DNA of 64,000 bases from Flavisolibacter ginsenosidimutans (GCF_007970805.1 NZ_CP042433.1:1240001-1304000), one strand, 5' to 3'. Positions 54,417-63,728 are shown, counted from the stretch's first letter. Numbers and translations: made by a program. Notes: a model not told the origin generated them from the letters alone.

Positions 54417-55193
54417 TTAGCTTAGGCGTTTTTTAAGCATGATGCGGGTGTAAATCTCGGTCAGCTTTTGCTTTGTGTTCATCGGGAACTCGCCTTTCAT
54501 CATCCAGTCGTAATACTGCGGTTCGGTCTTTAAAACATCGGCAATGGGACGGCCTTTGTGCTTGCCGAAGTTGAAAACCTCGACGCCTTTTTCATCGTAA
54601 GCCAAGCGGCGGGCAAAGTCAATCACGTTGTCCTCTCCGACGGCTTTAATAATGCTCTCAACACTGGTTCCTAATTGAGGATAACGTTCAACCTGCGCAA
54701 AAAGTATTTCGGCCGTGGCGGCTGCATCGGCTTCGGCGCTGTGTGCATCTTCCAGCGGTTTGTTGCAGTAAAATTTATAGGCCGCCGACAGTGTACGCTG
54801 TTCCATGGTGTGAAAGATTTTTTGCACGTCAACAAGCTTGCGGCTTTTGAAATCAAAGTCCACTTCGGCGCGGATGAATTCTTCCATCAGTAGCGGAACG
54901 TCTAGGCGGTAAGCATTATAGCAGGCAATGTCGCAACCGTCCAAAAACTGCTTTATTTCATGCGCGGCCTGCTTAAACGTGGGCGCATCTTTTACCATTT
55001 CGTCGGTGATGCCGTGAATGTCTACAATGGATGGCGGAATGGGCATTTGCGGATTGATGATCTTGCGCTTTACCGTGCGTGTGCCATCGGGCAGGTATTT
55101 TACCATTGCGATTTCTACAATGCGATCGGTGGTTGCATTTGAGCCGGTTGCTTCAATGTCAATTACAGCAAGTGGTTTTTTCAGTTGTAACAT
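54417..55193 (-). CDS. DnaQ-like DEDDh exonuclease
   Basis: 258 residues. Exo motifs: Asp/Glu in LAVIDIEATGS, Asp in YNAYRLDVPLL, and His/Asp in EDAHSAEADAAAT. The C-terminal part (about 185-258: GVEVFNFGKHKGRPIADVLKTEPQYYDWMMKG) is the small domain often fused to bacterial DnaQ-like proteins (exodeoxyribonuclease X type). It is a 3'-5' exonuclease; whether it proofreads the replicase or acts in repair is open. Confidence 0.93.
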   Translation of the reverse strand: MLQLKKPLAVIDIEATGSNATTDRIVEIAMVKYLPDGTRTVKRKIINPQMPIPPSIVDIHGITDEMVKDAPTFKQAAHEIKQFLDGCDIACYNAYRLDVPLLMEEFIRAEVDFDFKSRKLVDVQKIFHTMEQRTLSAAYKFYCNKPLEDAHSAEADAAATAEILFAQVERYPQLGTSVESIIKAVGEDNVIDFARRLAYDEKGVEVFNFGKHKGRPIADVLKTEPQYYDWMMKGEFPMNTKQKLTEIYTRIMLKKRLS

Positions 55194-55249
55194 TCGGGGC
55201 TTCTTAAAGGGCGGTAAAGGTAAAAGTTTTGGGTACTCACCGGGTTAAA

Positions 55250-56617
55250 TTATTCGGCTGCAGTGGTAATCTTTTCGCTGAAAGCTGCGGCGTCAAACCC
55301 GTCGTAAGCTCCTGAGCTCATAAACAGCACAACTGCATTTTCGAAATCTCTTTTGTTCAACCAGTCTTCCAAATCTTTCCGCTCGTTTATCACGTTAAGG
55401 TTCTCTTTTGCAAAACCCTGTTTCACCGCTTCTTTTTTTAGTTCGGGCATGCGCTTTAATTCCAAGGCGTGTTTGCTGTAAAAAACCGCTGCTTCGTCGG
55501 CAGCGTCCAATGCGCCTTCGTACTCGTTCATAAACGCTTCGTTCAAACTACTGAACGTGTGCAACTCTAAAATGCCAATAAGTTTTTTTTCGGGAAACTG
55601 CGCTTTGGCGGCTTCAATAGTGGCTTTTACTTTAGAAGGTGCGTGGGCAAAGTCGCGATAGAAAACGGTTGAATCATTTTTCGCCATTAATTCCAGCCGC
55701 TTGGCTGCACCAGCAAATGTGCTAATCGCGTTTGCGAAGGTTTGCGCTTCTAATCCCAATTGCTTTGTTACCAGCCATGCCGCGTGAAGATTGAGCAAGT
55801 TGTGTGCGCCAAAAACTTTCAGGCTTGTTTCTACGCCTTCGATGGTCACCGTTGTAACGCCGTTTTTGATGCTGTGCTGCGGTACTGAATAAGGATGGTA
55901 ATGAATGTCTTCTCTCCTGTTCTTCTCCACCAATTCTTTCAGCGTTGCATCCGTTTCGTTGTAAATAAGATGTCCGCCTGTTTCAATTTTGTTGATAAAG
56001 ATGACAAACTGTTCGAGGTAAAAGTCAAAAGTGGGAAACACGTTGATGTGGTCCCAGGCAATGCCGGTAAGAACAGCGATGTTCGGATAGAGAAAATGAA
56101 ATTTGGGACGCTTTTCTATTGCGCTTGCGGGATATTCATCGCCTTCGCAAACGATTACCGGCGCATCGGTAATGTTCACCGATTGATCAAAGCCTTGCAA
56201 CCGTGCGCCAACGAGGTAATCAAAATCTTTTCCGGCTTGCCGCAGCACGTGCATAATCATGGCCGTTGTTGTAGTTTTTCCGTGACTGCCGCCTACGACA
56301 ACTCTCGTTTTATTCTTGCTTTCTTTAAAAATGTATTCGGGAAAAGAATAGATAGGCAGGTTCAGTTCTTTTGCTTTAAGGAGTTCGGGGTTGTCGGCCT
56401 TTGCGTGCATCCCAAGAATCACGGCATCAAGACCGGGCTGAATATTTTTTTCGTCCCAGCCAACTTCTTTTGGCAAGATCCCTTCTTCTTCAAGGGCTGT
56501 TTTTGCGGGTTCAAAAATCTCGTCGTCGCTGCCGGTAATTTGATAGCCTTTGCGTTTTAAAGCAATGGCCAGTTGGTGCATCACGCTGCCCCCGATGGAT
56601 ATAAAGTGGATTTTCAT
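55250..56617 (-). CDS. mpl: UDP-MurNAc tripeptide ligase (Mpl-type)
   Basis: 455 residues from ATG 56617 (longer frames to 56692 add a non-conserved leader). Mur-ligase layout: Rossmann-like N-terminus (HFISIGGSVMHQLAIALKRKGYQITGSDDE), P-loop GGSHGKTTTTAMI, central domain, and C-terminal domain with FAHAPSKVKATIEAAK. The FISIGGSxMxxLA start and the spacing favour Mpl over MurC. It recycles cell-wall tripeptide by joining it to UDP-MurNAc. Divergent from a small lipoprotein gene. Confidence 0.9.
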   Translation of the reverse strand: MKIHFISIGGSVMHQLAIALKRKGYQITGSDDEIFEPAKTALEEEGILPKEVGWDEKNIQPGLDAVILGMHAKADNPELLKAKELNLPIYSFPEYIFKESKNKTRVVVGGSHGKTTTTAMIMHVLRQAGKDFDYLVGARLQGFDQSVNITDAPVIVCEGDEYPASAIEKRPKFHFLYPNIAVLTGIAWDHINVFPTFDFYLEQFVIFINKIETGGHLIYNETDATLKELVEKNRREDIHYHPYSVPQHSIKNGVTTVTIEGVETSLKVFGAHNLLNLHAAWLVTKQLGLEAQTFANAISTFAGAAKRLELMAKNDSTVFYRDFAHAPSKVKATIEAAKAQFPEKKLIGILELHTFSSLNEAFMNEYEGALDAADEAAVFYSKHALELKRMPELKKEAVKQGFAKENLNVINERKDLEDWLNKRDFENAVVLFMSSGAYDGFDAAAFSEKITTAAE

Positions 56618-56681
56618 TGTTACATTTGTGAATACTAACGGGCAAAATAAATCGTTTCTGCCTAAACGACTTTTAAATAGT

Positions 56682-56843
56682 ATGAAAAACAAACTCTTTT
56701 ACGCTGCTGCCGTTCTTTTCGCCATCGTTTTATTCACGTCTTGCTCCACGTCGCGTGGCTACAGTTCGCACAAAAAAGGTTACGGTTGCCCCAATTCTTC
56801 TGGCATAATAATCGAATCAAAAAACAAGAGCGCTAACGCTTAA
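56682..56843 (+). CDS. Small lipoprotein
   Basis: 53 residues from ATG 56682: signal LFYAAAVLFAIVLFTSCSTS, then a short Gly/Ser/Lys-rich mature part (RGYSSHKKGYGCPNSSG). No known function. Upstream extension of the frame overlaps the mpl start and is rejected. Followed after 19 bases by ytxJ, probably in the same transcript. Confidence 0.75.
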   Translation: MKNKLFYAAAVLFAIVLFTSCSTSRGYSSHKKGYGCPNSSGIIIESKNKSANA

Positions 56844-56862
56844 GCTTTTTAACGTTTCGTGT

Positions 56863-57192
56863 ATGAACTGGAATTATCTGACCGACGAAGGGCAGTTACA
56901 AGAGATTATTTCGCAGTCGCAAACCAAACCACAGGTTATTTTCAAGCACAGCACTCGCTGTTCCATCAGCGCTGTTGCTTTGCAACGCATGCAAAAGGCC
57001 AAGCAGCCCGACGGCCTTGATTTTTATTTTCTCGACCTGCTGGCCCACAGGCCGCTGTCCAATAAAGTAGCCGAAGTTTTTGGCGTTCACCACGAGTCTC
57101 CGCAAGTGCTGCTCATCAAAGACGGTAAATGTATTTTCGACGAAAGCCATTTGGGTATTTCCATGAACGATTTGGTGGCCGAGGCGATGTAA
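56863..57192 (+). CDS. ytxJ: YtxJ-like monothiol bacilliredoxin (DUF2847)
   Basis: 109 residues of thioredoxin fold. The active site is a single Cys33 in FKHSTRCSISAVAL, the TRCxIS form of YtxJ, with the cis-Pro-like ESPQVLLIKDGKC region downstream. YtxJ proteins are linked to bacillithiol redox chemistry, which some Bacteroidota use. Cytosolic. Probably co-transcribed with the small lipoprotein gene. Confidence 0.92.
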   Translation: MNWNYLTDEGQLQEIISQSQTKPQVIFKHSTRCSISAVALQRMQKAKQPDGLDFYFLDLLAHRPLSNKVAEVFGVHHESPQVLLIKDGKCIFDESHLGISMNDLVAEAM

Positions 57193-57245
57193 ACTTTACT
57201 TTCTACATCATTAAATTTTACCAGCATCACGCTAAAGCGGTTGGG

Positions 57246-57899
57246 TCACTCTCCCGTTTCGTAATCCGGTGCGTCCACGGGTTTTGATTGCGGCGAGCCT
57301 TTCTGCCGCAGAAAAATACTTAAAATGACGATGGCAAAAACAGAGAGAAATTCGCTTTGCCAGTTTTGAAAAGACTCGAACCAAAACTTCGAATTGCCGA
57401 TGTATTCTCCCGCTGCCTCGGCAGACAGGCCTTTCAACAGTTGATGTTGGTTATAGTTTTTTAAGCTTCCGTAAAAATGGGCGAAGAAACTTAGAAGGAA
57501 AAGAACAAACAACGCAATAGAAAGCGAGTGCTTGTAAAACGCCAGGATAAATCCTCCTTTTTTTACCGGCCAGGATGCGCCCTTCTTTTTGGGATTGGGC
57601 TCTTTGTCCACTTCTTCTTTTTTCTCCGGGTCTTTTGATTCGGACGAACCTTTTTGATAAAGGAACATGGTGAGCACGACAAATAAAGCCATTTGCAAAA
57701 ACTCACTTTCCCAGTTCTCAAACGTGGCTTCGATAAAATGACCCGATGAAAAATATTTCCCCATCGTTGCCTGCGGGCCACCTCTCTCCTTCATTTCCTC
57801 GTTGTATTGTTTGAGGCCGGTAATGCTTTGCCCAACCATTGAAAAAAGAAACAACATCAGAAAAACAAGTGAAAGGCTATTGTTCCGCAACCACTTCAT
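57246..57899 (-). CDS. DUF6766-like membrane protein with internal duplication
   Basis: 217 residues with four membrane helices in two copies of one unit: the first (about 8-85) and the second (about 128-205) share NWESEFLQMALFVVLTMFL/NWQSEFLSVFAIVILSIFL and QKGS-x-SK. The two units are joined by a charged linker (KDPEKKEEVDKEPNPKKKG). It resembles the DUF6766 family; function unknown. Monocistronic. Confidence 0.85.
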   Translation of the reverse strand: MKWLRNNSLSLVFLMLFLFSMVGQSITGLKQYNEEMKERGGPQATMGKYFSSGHFIEATFENWESEFLQMALFVVLTMFLYQKGSSESKDPEKKEEVDKEPNPKKKGASWPVKKGGFILAFYKHSLSIALFVLFLLSFFAHFYGSLKNYNQHQLLKGLSAEAAGEYIGNSKFWFESFQNWQSEFLSVFAIVILSIFLRQKGSPQSKPVDAPDYETGE

Positions 57900-57983
57900 G
57901 TTTTTGTTTTACGGAAGCGGATTAAAAAACTGTTCCAAGTTAAACAAAGCCGGAAGCAGATCCATTGGCGAAGAGCTAAAAAC

Positions 57984-58013
57984 AAACAAGCAGCCGTTAA
58001 CGACTGCTTGTTT
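57984..58013 (-). terminator. Terminator after rimO
   Basis: 10-bp stem AAACAAGCAG / CTGCTTGTTT with an inner CGTTAACG palindrome, followed by GTTTTTAGC on the minus strand. Confidence 0.75.
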
Positions 58014-58034
58014 GAAATAATCTATACAAAGCGT

Positions 58035-59342
58035 TTACACAACTTCGCCCTCTAAATCGTAGTCGTAAGCCCTGATGATTTTTACGTTGACAAATTCACC
58101 CGTCTTCAGTTTCTTATCGGTTTGAATGATGACCTCATTGTCCACCTCCACGCTGTCAAATTCGGTACGTCCCAGGTAGCGGCCTGCTTCTTTTTTGTCC
58201 ACAAGAACTTTGAATGTCTGCCCAATTTTTTCCTGGTTTTTTTCGTAGCTGATTTCCTGTTGCACAGCCATGATGTCTTCGGCGCGGCGCTGCTTTTCAT
58301 TTGCAGGAACATCGTCAACGAGGGAGTAAGCAGAGGTATTTTCTTCGTGCGAATAGGTAAAGATGCCCACACGGTCGAAGCGTTGTCTTTCCAAAAAGGT
58401 TTTCAATTCTTCTACATCATCCAGCGTTTCGCCAGGAAAGCCGGTGATCAACGTGGTGCGCAAACAAATACCCGGCACCGTTTCGCGAATGCCGGTAATG
58501 AGGTCTTCCATTTCTGCCCTTGTGATATTGCGCCGCATGGCTTTAAGCATGTTGTCGGCTGCGTGCTGCAAAGGCATGTCAAGGTAATTGCAAATGTTCT
58601 TGCGTTCTTTCATCACCTCCAAGATCTCCATCGGAAATTTATGCGGATAAGCATAATGCAAGCGTATCCATTCAATGCCCGGCACATCGCTCAGGCGTTT
58701 GAGCAAATCGGGCAAAGCTCTTTTTTTGTACAGGTCCAAACCGTAATAGGTAAGCTCCTGCGCAATGAGCATGATTTCTTTTACACCACGACGGGCAAGC
58801 GTTTCCGCTTCTTTTACAATGTCGTCAACAGAGCGGCTCAGATGGTTGCCACGCATGAGCGGAATGGCGCAAAAGGCACAGGTGCGGTTGCAACCTTCCG
58901 AAATTTTTACGTAAGCATAATGCTGCGGCGTAGCCAGCAGGCGTTCGCCGATCAGTTCGGCTTTGTAGTCAACGTCAAATTTTTTCAGCATCAGTGGCAG
59001 TTCCATTGTGCCAAACCAGGCGTCCACTTCGGGAATGCTTTGCTCTAGGTCATCGCGGTAGCGCTGGCTTAAGCAACCGGTTACGTAAACTTTATCCAAC
59101 TTGCCTTTTTGCTTCAGGTTCACCTGTTCCAAAATGGTGTTTACGCTTTCTTCTTTCGCCTTGTCAATAAAGCCGCAGGTATTTACGATAACAATGTTGT
59201 GATCGCGTTTGGCATTTTCATGCACAACGTCAATTTCGGCGGCACGCAACTGGCCGCTCAGCACTTCGCTGTCAACCATATTTTTGCTGCAACCCAGGGT
59301 AATGATGTTGACCTTGTCTTTTTTAAGCGTTCTTGCCTTCAT
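58035..59342 (-). CDS. rimO: Ribosomal protein S12 methylthiotransferase
   Basis: 435 residues from ATG 59342 (KARTLKKDKVNIITLGCSKN). Methylthiotransferase domain (UPF0004) with three Cys (ITLGCSKN, NTCGFID, VTGCLSQRYRD) for one Fe-S cluster, the radical-SAM CxxxCxxC in GCNRTCAFCAIP, and a TRAM domain at the end. The SAM and substrate regions match RimO rather than MiaB. It methylthiolates an Asp of S12. Followed by its terminator. Confidence 0.95.
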   Translation of the reverse strand: MKARTLKKDKVNIITLGCSKNMVDSEVLSGQLRAAEIDVVHENAKRDHNIVIVNTCGFIDKAKEESVNTILEQVNLKQKGKLDKVYVTGCLSQRYRDDLEQSIPEVDAWFGTMELPLMLKKFDVDYKAELIGERLLATPQHYAYVKISEGCNRTCAFCAIPLMRGNHLSRSVDDIVKEAETLARRGVKEIMLIAQELTYYGLDLYKKRALPDLLKRLSDVPGIEWIRLHYAYPHKFPMEILEVMKERKNICNYLDMPLQHAADNMLKAMRRNITRAEMEDLITGIRETVPGICLRTTLITGFPGETLDDVEELKTFLERQRFDRVGIFTYSHEENTSAYSLVDDVPANEKQRRAEDIMAVQQEISYEKNQEKIGQTFKVLVDKKEAGRYLGRTEFDSVEVDNEVIIQTDKKLKTGEFVNVKIIRAYDYDLEGEVV

Positions 59343-59445
59343 GCCTTTGCCGGTAAATTTGAGCCGCAAAAGTAGCCAATTGAGGCCGGAGTGATTGTTT
59401 AGGAAACGATAAGAGTGGCGTTAAGGGTTCGATAGCTTTTGCAGA

Positions 59446-59464
59446 GACACGTTCGTGGCGTGTC
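59446..59464. repeat. Small palindrome between rimO and nhaA
   Basis: GACACG and CGTGTC pair across a 7-base loop in a GAGACACG...CGTGTCCCG context. Similar palindromes recur in intergenic DNA of related genomes (recollection, not checked). Function unknown. Confidence 0.35.
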
Positions 59465-59510
59465 CCGATTATACCGTACAACCCAATTGAAAACAGCATA
59501 AAACAGCAAG

Positions 59511-60695
59511 ATGGAATGGACAAAGCTTTTTAAAGAGTTTTTTGACAGCGAAAAAATTGGCGGCGTATTGCTGGCTCTTTGCACGGCTTTGTCCTTACTG
59601 CTTGCCAACAGCGGCTGGGGTGAGACCTACGTTCATTTTTGGCACACGAAAATTGATCTTTCTTTTGCCGGTTTAGATCTCAACTATTCTGTTGAACAGT
59701 GGATCAACGACGGCCTGATGACCGTTTTCTTTCTGCTGGTTGGCTTAGAGATTGAACGCGAACTGTACGCAGGCGAATTGTCTTCTTTCAGTAATGCCAT
59801 TCTTCCCGTTGTGGCGGCTATTGGCGGAATGGTTGTTCCTGCGTGCATTCATCTTTTGTTTAATGCCGGAACGGCCACACAAAGCGGCTTTGGCATTCCC
59901 ATGGCTACCGACATTGCGTTTAGTTTAGGTGTGTTGGCGTTTGCAGGCAATCGGGTACCCTATTCCTTAAAAATATTTTTAACGGCACTTGCCATCATTG
60001 ACGATATCGGCGCTATCCTTGTTATTGCCTTGTTTTACAACGCCGGAGTGCACTGGACGTATTTACTCATTGCCGCCGGAATTTTGGTCTTCCTTTTTTT
60101 GTTGAGCCGGTTGCGCATCAATTATCTTGCTTTTTATCTGCTGCCGGGACTTGTGCTTTGGTATTGCATGATGAAATCGGGCATCCATCCAACCATCGCC
60201 GGCGTGTTGCTGGCTTTTGTGATTCCTTTTTCGGGCAACAACGAATCAACGCCTTCCTACAAATTGCAAAAGGCTTTACACGTACCGATAGGATATTTTA
60301 TCGTTCCATTGTTTGCCCTGGCCAATACGGGCATTGTTTTAAATGAGGGCTGGCTTTCGCAAATCGTGCGTCCAAACGGCCTGGGAATTATTACGGGACT
60401 TGTGCTCGGCAAGCCTTTGGGTATCTTGCTTTTTAGCGGGGCAATGATAAAACTTACGAAGGTTGCATTGCCTTCAAACGTTGGCTGGAAGAATTTATTG
60501 GGAGCGGCGGTGCTTGCAGGTATCGGCTTTACAATGTCAATTTTCATCTCTAACCTTGCCTTTACCGATGACGAGACAACGAGCTACGCAAAGGTTGCCG
60601 TGCTGCTGGCTTCGCTTGTAGCCGCCGCGGTGGGTCTGCTTATTTTATTCAACACAAAGACGCAGAAAACGGGTAAAGGAAAACAGCGAACCTGA
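59511..60695 (+). CDS. nhaA: Na+/H+ antiporter NhaA
   Basis: 394 residues, the length of E. coli NhaA (388). Twelve membrane segments. FGIPMATDIAFSLGVLAFAGNRVP holds the helix IV TD-type motif and ALAIIDDIGAILVIALFY the paired ion-binding Asp residues of helix V (DD). KxxGI(L)xF-like LGKPLGILLFSG is present. It expels Na+ or Li+ in exchange for protons at the inner membrane. Monocistronic, convergent with csbD. Confidence 0.95.
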   Translation: MEWTKLFKEFFDSEKIGGVLLALCTALSLLLANSGWGETYVHFWHTKIDLSFAGLDLNYSVEQWINDGLMTVFFLLVGLEIERELYAGELSSFSNAILPVVAAIGGMVVPACIHLLFNAGTATQSGFGIPMATDIAFSLGVLAFAGNRVPYSLKIFLTALAIIDDIGAILVIALFYNAGVHWTYLLIAAGILVFLFLLSRLRINYLAFYLLPGLVLWYCMMKSGIHPTIAGVLLAFVIPFSGNNESTPSYKLQKALHVPIGYFIVPLFALANTGIVLNEGWLSQIVRPNGLGIITGLVLGKPLGILLFSGAMIKLTKVALPSNVGWKNLLGAAVLAGIGFTMSIFISNLAFTDDETTSYAKVAVLLASLVAAAVGLLILFNTKTQKTGKGKQRT

Positions 60696-60721
60696 AAGCG
60701 GAAAGGTCCAGGGTTCGCTGT
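60683..60721. terminator. Bidirectional terminator-like hairpin between nhaA and csbD
   Basis: Arms ACAGCGAACC and GGTTCGCTGT pair over about 10 bp. The first arm overlaps the nhaA stop region and the second lies 17 bases before the csbD stop (60738). Confidence 0.5.
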
Positions 60722-60737
60722 TCTGTGTCTTTCTTCG

Positions 60738-60923
60738 TTACAACGATTTTAGCCAATGCACAAACTCATCGCGGGTTTTGCCCAACTTGGTTTGCATACG
60801 GCCATAAAACTCATCGTCTTTCCCGTCCTCCCATTTTAAATCATCGTCGGTTAAATCGCCGTGGGCCTGCTTTACTTTACCTTTCAGTTCATTCCAGCGG
60901 CCTTTTACTTCTAAGTTATCCAT
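60738..60923 (-). CDS. CsbD-family stress protein
   Basis: 61 residues from ATG 60923 ([44 protein letters not shown]...). This is the CsbD signature: WxxxKGKxKxxxGxLTDDD. CsbD proteins are small stress-induced cytosolic proteins of unknown mechanism. Monocistronic. Confidence 0.94.
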   Translation of the reverse strand: MDNLEVKGRWNELKGKVKQAHGDLTDDDLKWEDGKDDEFYGRMQTKLGKTRDEFVHWLKSL

Positions 60924-61077
60924 AGTTGTTTTTATTAAGACCATTAAAAAAGATGTGCCACAGCCTCAACCCACCGGAGAAAGAGCGCCACTACAAAGAC
61001 CCTTGGTTTTGTAGGATGCTGAAAAAACGCAAGCAAGGTTTGTGTTTGAGTTTTTCCTTTTATGTCTTCAGCAGATG

Positions 61078-61105
61078 AATTTCTGTTCAGCTTTTGTTGC
61101 GTCGC
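61078..61105 (+). repeat. Second copy of the GTTGCGTCG dispersed repeat
   Basis: GCTTTTGTTGCGTCG followed by CACACTTGTACG. The same blocks flank the 39135-39306 segment, in the opposite arms. It sits in the csbD-lipid kinase gap. Confidence 0.45.
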
Positions 61106-61159
61106 ACACTTGTACGTTCAGAACAGTGCTGAGCAAGAAAAGCATCTTCTTAAGCGGGG

Positions 61160-62071
61160 CTATGCACCGGCCGCTTCTTCCTTGGGCGATGAAGGAGCCG
61201 GTAACATAACGTTTACAATGCCCGGTAAAATGCGTGCTTCAATCTTGGCTATTTTTCCGCGGTACTCACCGTCCACCTGAAACGGCACTTTTTGCTGAAA
61301 GGTGAGCACTACTTTTTTGGTGCGGAAAAGTTCAATGTTTTTCGGGTTAAAATTTCTGTGTGCGGTTACCGCTCGCATTATTTCAAGCAGTTTTATTTTT
61401 CGCACCACCACAATTTCAAATTCACCATCTGCCACATTGCCGCCGGGATTGATGACCGCACCCGTACCGTATTTCTCCGCATTGGCAAGCGCCACCATAA
61501 AGGCCTTGCGCTTTACTTTATCGGTATCGGTTTCGACGGTCACACGCATGATTCTCCGGTTCCAAAACATTTTGAAAAGCGAACGGCCGTAGCCCCACAT
61601 GCCGCGTCCTTTGTAGGTTCCAAAATACTTCACCAACAAAGCATTTAAGCCGGCGTCGCTCAGGTGAAAACACAGTTCTTCTTCGTTGATGCGAATGGCG
61701 TCGAGCTTGCCTTCTTTTCCGCTTAGGATAATGTTGAGTGCTTCGTTTAAATCTGCAGGTATATCTAGTTCTCGTGCGAGGCCGTTGGCCGATCCGGCAG
61801 GAACTATGCCCAAAATCACCAGCGATTCTTTTACAATTTCCGCCACCATTTTTACCGTGCCGTCGCCACCCACCGCCACCACTTTTGTAGGCTTTGTTTC
61901 TTCGATGCGTTGCTGAATGGCTTGCTTGTCGTTGCTTCCGGTTTGCACATAAAAATCAACATTGATTGACGGCTCTTTTACGGCTTCACGAATCAGCTTT
62001 TCCCAGTTCTTTTTTTCATGGCCGCCAGAAACAGGATTAATGACGAACAATAGGGTTTGGTTGTTGTGCAT
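61160..62071 (-). CDS. Diacylglycerol kinase-family lipid kinase
   Basis: 303 residues. DAGK catalytic domain with FVINPVSGGHEKKNW, the nucleotide site VAVGGDGTVKMVAE, PAGSANGLARELDIP, and a C-terminal beta domain (GGNVADGEFEIVVVRKIKLLEIMRAV, FQVDGEYRGKIAKIEARILP). Such YegS/DgkB-type enzymes phosphorylate diacylglycerol or related lipids. It is divergent from an App1-type phosphatase gene, with about 22 bases between starts. Confidence 0.93.
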   Translation of the reverse strand: MHNNQTLLFVINPVSGGHEKKNWEKLIREAVKEPSINVDFYVQTGSNDKQAIQQRIEETKPTKVVAVGGDGTVKMVAEIVKESLVILGIVPAGSANGLARELDIPADLNEALNIILSGKEGKLDAIRINEEELCFHLSDAGLNALLVKYFGTYKGRGMWGYGRSLFKMFWNRRIMRVTVETDTDKVKRKAFMVALANAEKYGTGAVINPGGNVADGEFEIVVVRKIKLLEIMRAVTAHRNFNPKNIELFRTKKVVLTFQQKVPFQVDGEYRGKIAKIEARILPGIVNVMLPAPSSPKEEAAGA

Positions 62072-62093
62072 GTTTATTGCTTGGATTTTGTTT

Positions 62094-63203
62094 ATGCAAA
62101 CGACCGGCCATACGGAAGAGACTGATAAACGCAGTTGGAAAGAGTTCTTGCTGAACCTTTTCCGATTGACGGCAAAGCCAACGGTAAAAGTTTATCACGG
62201 CTATGGCCACGATAACTGCCTGACGGTGTTCGGGCATGTTTTCAAGCTAAGTCCTTATCCGAGAAAAAAATACCGGCAACATTTTTTGCGAAACACACTT
62301 GCCTTGCTGCGTTTGTTTTTAATAAAACCTTTTGCGGGTGCAGACGTTCAATTGGAGTGGAAAGGGAAACAGCACAACGCAAAGACCGATGCCGATGGCT
62401 TTTTCAAATTCGAATGGAATGATGAAGAGCCTTTTGAATGCGGCTGGTTTCCGGTGAACGTAATTGCTTCAGTAAATAAGAAACAAATCGCTTCTTCAAC
62501 CGGCCGCGTTTACATTCCCCACACAACGCAATACGTTTTTATTTCGGACATTGACGACACATTTTTGATTTCGCATTCCTCCAATTTGCGCAAGCGTCTT
62601 TGGGTACTGTTTACAGAGAATGCAAGAAGCCGCAGACCTTTTGAAGGCGTGGTGCGGCATTATCAATTGCTTGCGCAAAGCAACACCACGGAAGATGCAC
62701 CAAATCCTTTTTTTTACGTGAGCAGCAGCGAATGGAATTTGTACGAATACATTCTGGAATTCACGGCAGTGAATGAACTGCCACGGGGCATTTTTTTGCT
62801 AAGTCAACTCAAGCAGTTCTCGCAGCTTTTAAAGACCGGACAAAACAATCATGGGACAAAATTTACCCGCATTGTACGCATCCTCCAAGCCTTCCCGCAT
62901 CAGCGTGTGATTTTGCTTGGCGACAGTTCGCAACAAGACCCTTACATCTACGAGTCCATCGTGCAACATTATCCAAAGCAAGTTCATGCGGTTTACATCC
63001 GCGATGTGTTTCAGCGCAATTATGAAAAAGTTCGGGAAGTTTTAAACAGAATTGAAGCAAGCGGCGTTGCCTGCCTTCTTTTTAAACACAGTGACGAGGC
63101 CATTTTGCACTCGGTGAAAATCGGCCTCATTGCCCCGTCCGATGCCGAAAAAAAGCTTTCAGCGGCTCAAAACGAAATCCCGAAAATGGCACAAAGTTTT
63201 TAG
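62094..63203 (+). CDS. App1-type phosphatidate phosphatase (DUF2183)
   Basis: 369 residues from ATG 62094. After a beta-rich N-terminal domain (about 25-155) comes the HAD-like phosphatase core with FISDIDDTFLIS (DxDxT), then FFYVSSSEWNLYEYI and a C-terminal ILLGDSSQQDPYIYESIV region. App1 proteins dephosphorylate phosphatidate to diacylglycerol. It is the reverse of the lipid kinase encoded next door. Followed 24 bases later by the PNPOx-like gene. Confidence 0.88.
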   Translation: MQTTGHTEETDKRSWKEFLLNLFRLTAKPTVKVYHGYGHDNCLTVFGHVFKLSPYPRKKYRQHFLRNTLALLRLFLIKPFAGADVQLEWKGKQHNAKTDADGFFKFEWNDEEPFECGWFPVNVIASVNKKQIASSTGRVYIPHTTQYVFISDIDDTFLISHSSNLRKRLWVLFTENARSRRPFEGVVRHYQLLAQSNTTEDAPNPFFYVSSSEWNLYEYILEFTAVNELPRGIFLLSQLKQFSQLLKTGQNNHGTKFTRIVRILQAFPHQRVILLGDSSQQDPYIYESIVQHYPKQVHAVYIRDVFQRNYEKVREVLNRIEASGVACLLFKHSDEAILHSVKIGLIAPSDAEKKLSAAQNEIPKMAQSF

Positions 63204-63227
63204 CCTCCCTGTTACAAAAGAATTTTT

Positions 63228-63728
63228 ATGGAAAAGCATCTTCAAGACAAAGAAGCACTCAATAAATTTAAAAAGCTCGTGGAAGACATTCGCGTTTGCA
63301 TGTTTATTACCGCTACCAATAGCGACGAGCACACACGGCCCATGAGTACAATTAAAGTGGAAGACGATGGCACGCTTTGGTTTTTTACCGATGTCCGTTC
63401 GATTAAAGTGGATGAAGTAACAAGAGAACGTGACGTGCATCTTACCTACGCACATCCTGGCAAAGAAAGCTACCTTGATGTTTGGGGCAAGGCAAGCGTT
63501 GTTACTGACAGGCAACAAATAAAAGAAAAGTGGAGTCCGGTGGTAAAGGCTTGGTTCCCAAAAGGCGACGAAGACCCAAATCTTGCACTGCTAAAAATTA
63601 AGCCAGCCGATGTTTATTATTGGGACGCGGAAAGCGGTAAAATGGTTCAATTCTTTAAAATGGCGGTGGCTGCGGTAACGGGAAATCCAGCGGTGGCGGA
63701 CGGTAAAGAAGGGAAGTTAGCCATGTAA
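63228..63728 (+). CDS. Pyridoxamine 5'-phosphate oxidase-like (general stress) protein
   Basis: 166 residues with a split-barrel flavin fold: KKLVEDIRVCMFITATNSDEHTRPMSTIKVEDDGTLWFFTDVRSIK is typical of the stress-protein/PNPOx-like_2 group. The exact flavin and substrate are unknown. 24 bases after the App1 gene, perhaps co-transcribed. Confidence 0.9.
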   Translation: MEKHLQDKEALNKFKKLVEDIRVCMFITATNSDEHTRPMSTIKVEDDGTLWFFTDVRSIKVDEVTRERDVHLTYAHPGKESYLDVWGKASVVTDRQQIKEKWSPVVKAWFPKGDEDPNLALLKIKPADVYYWDAESGKMVQFFKMAVAAVTGNPAVADGKEGKLAM

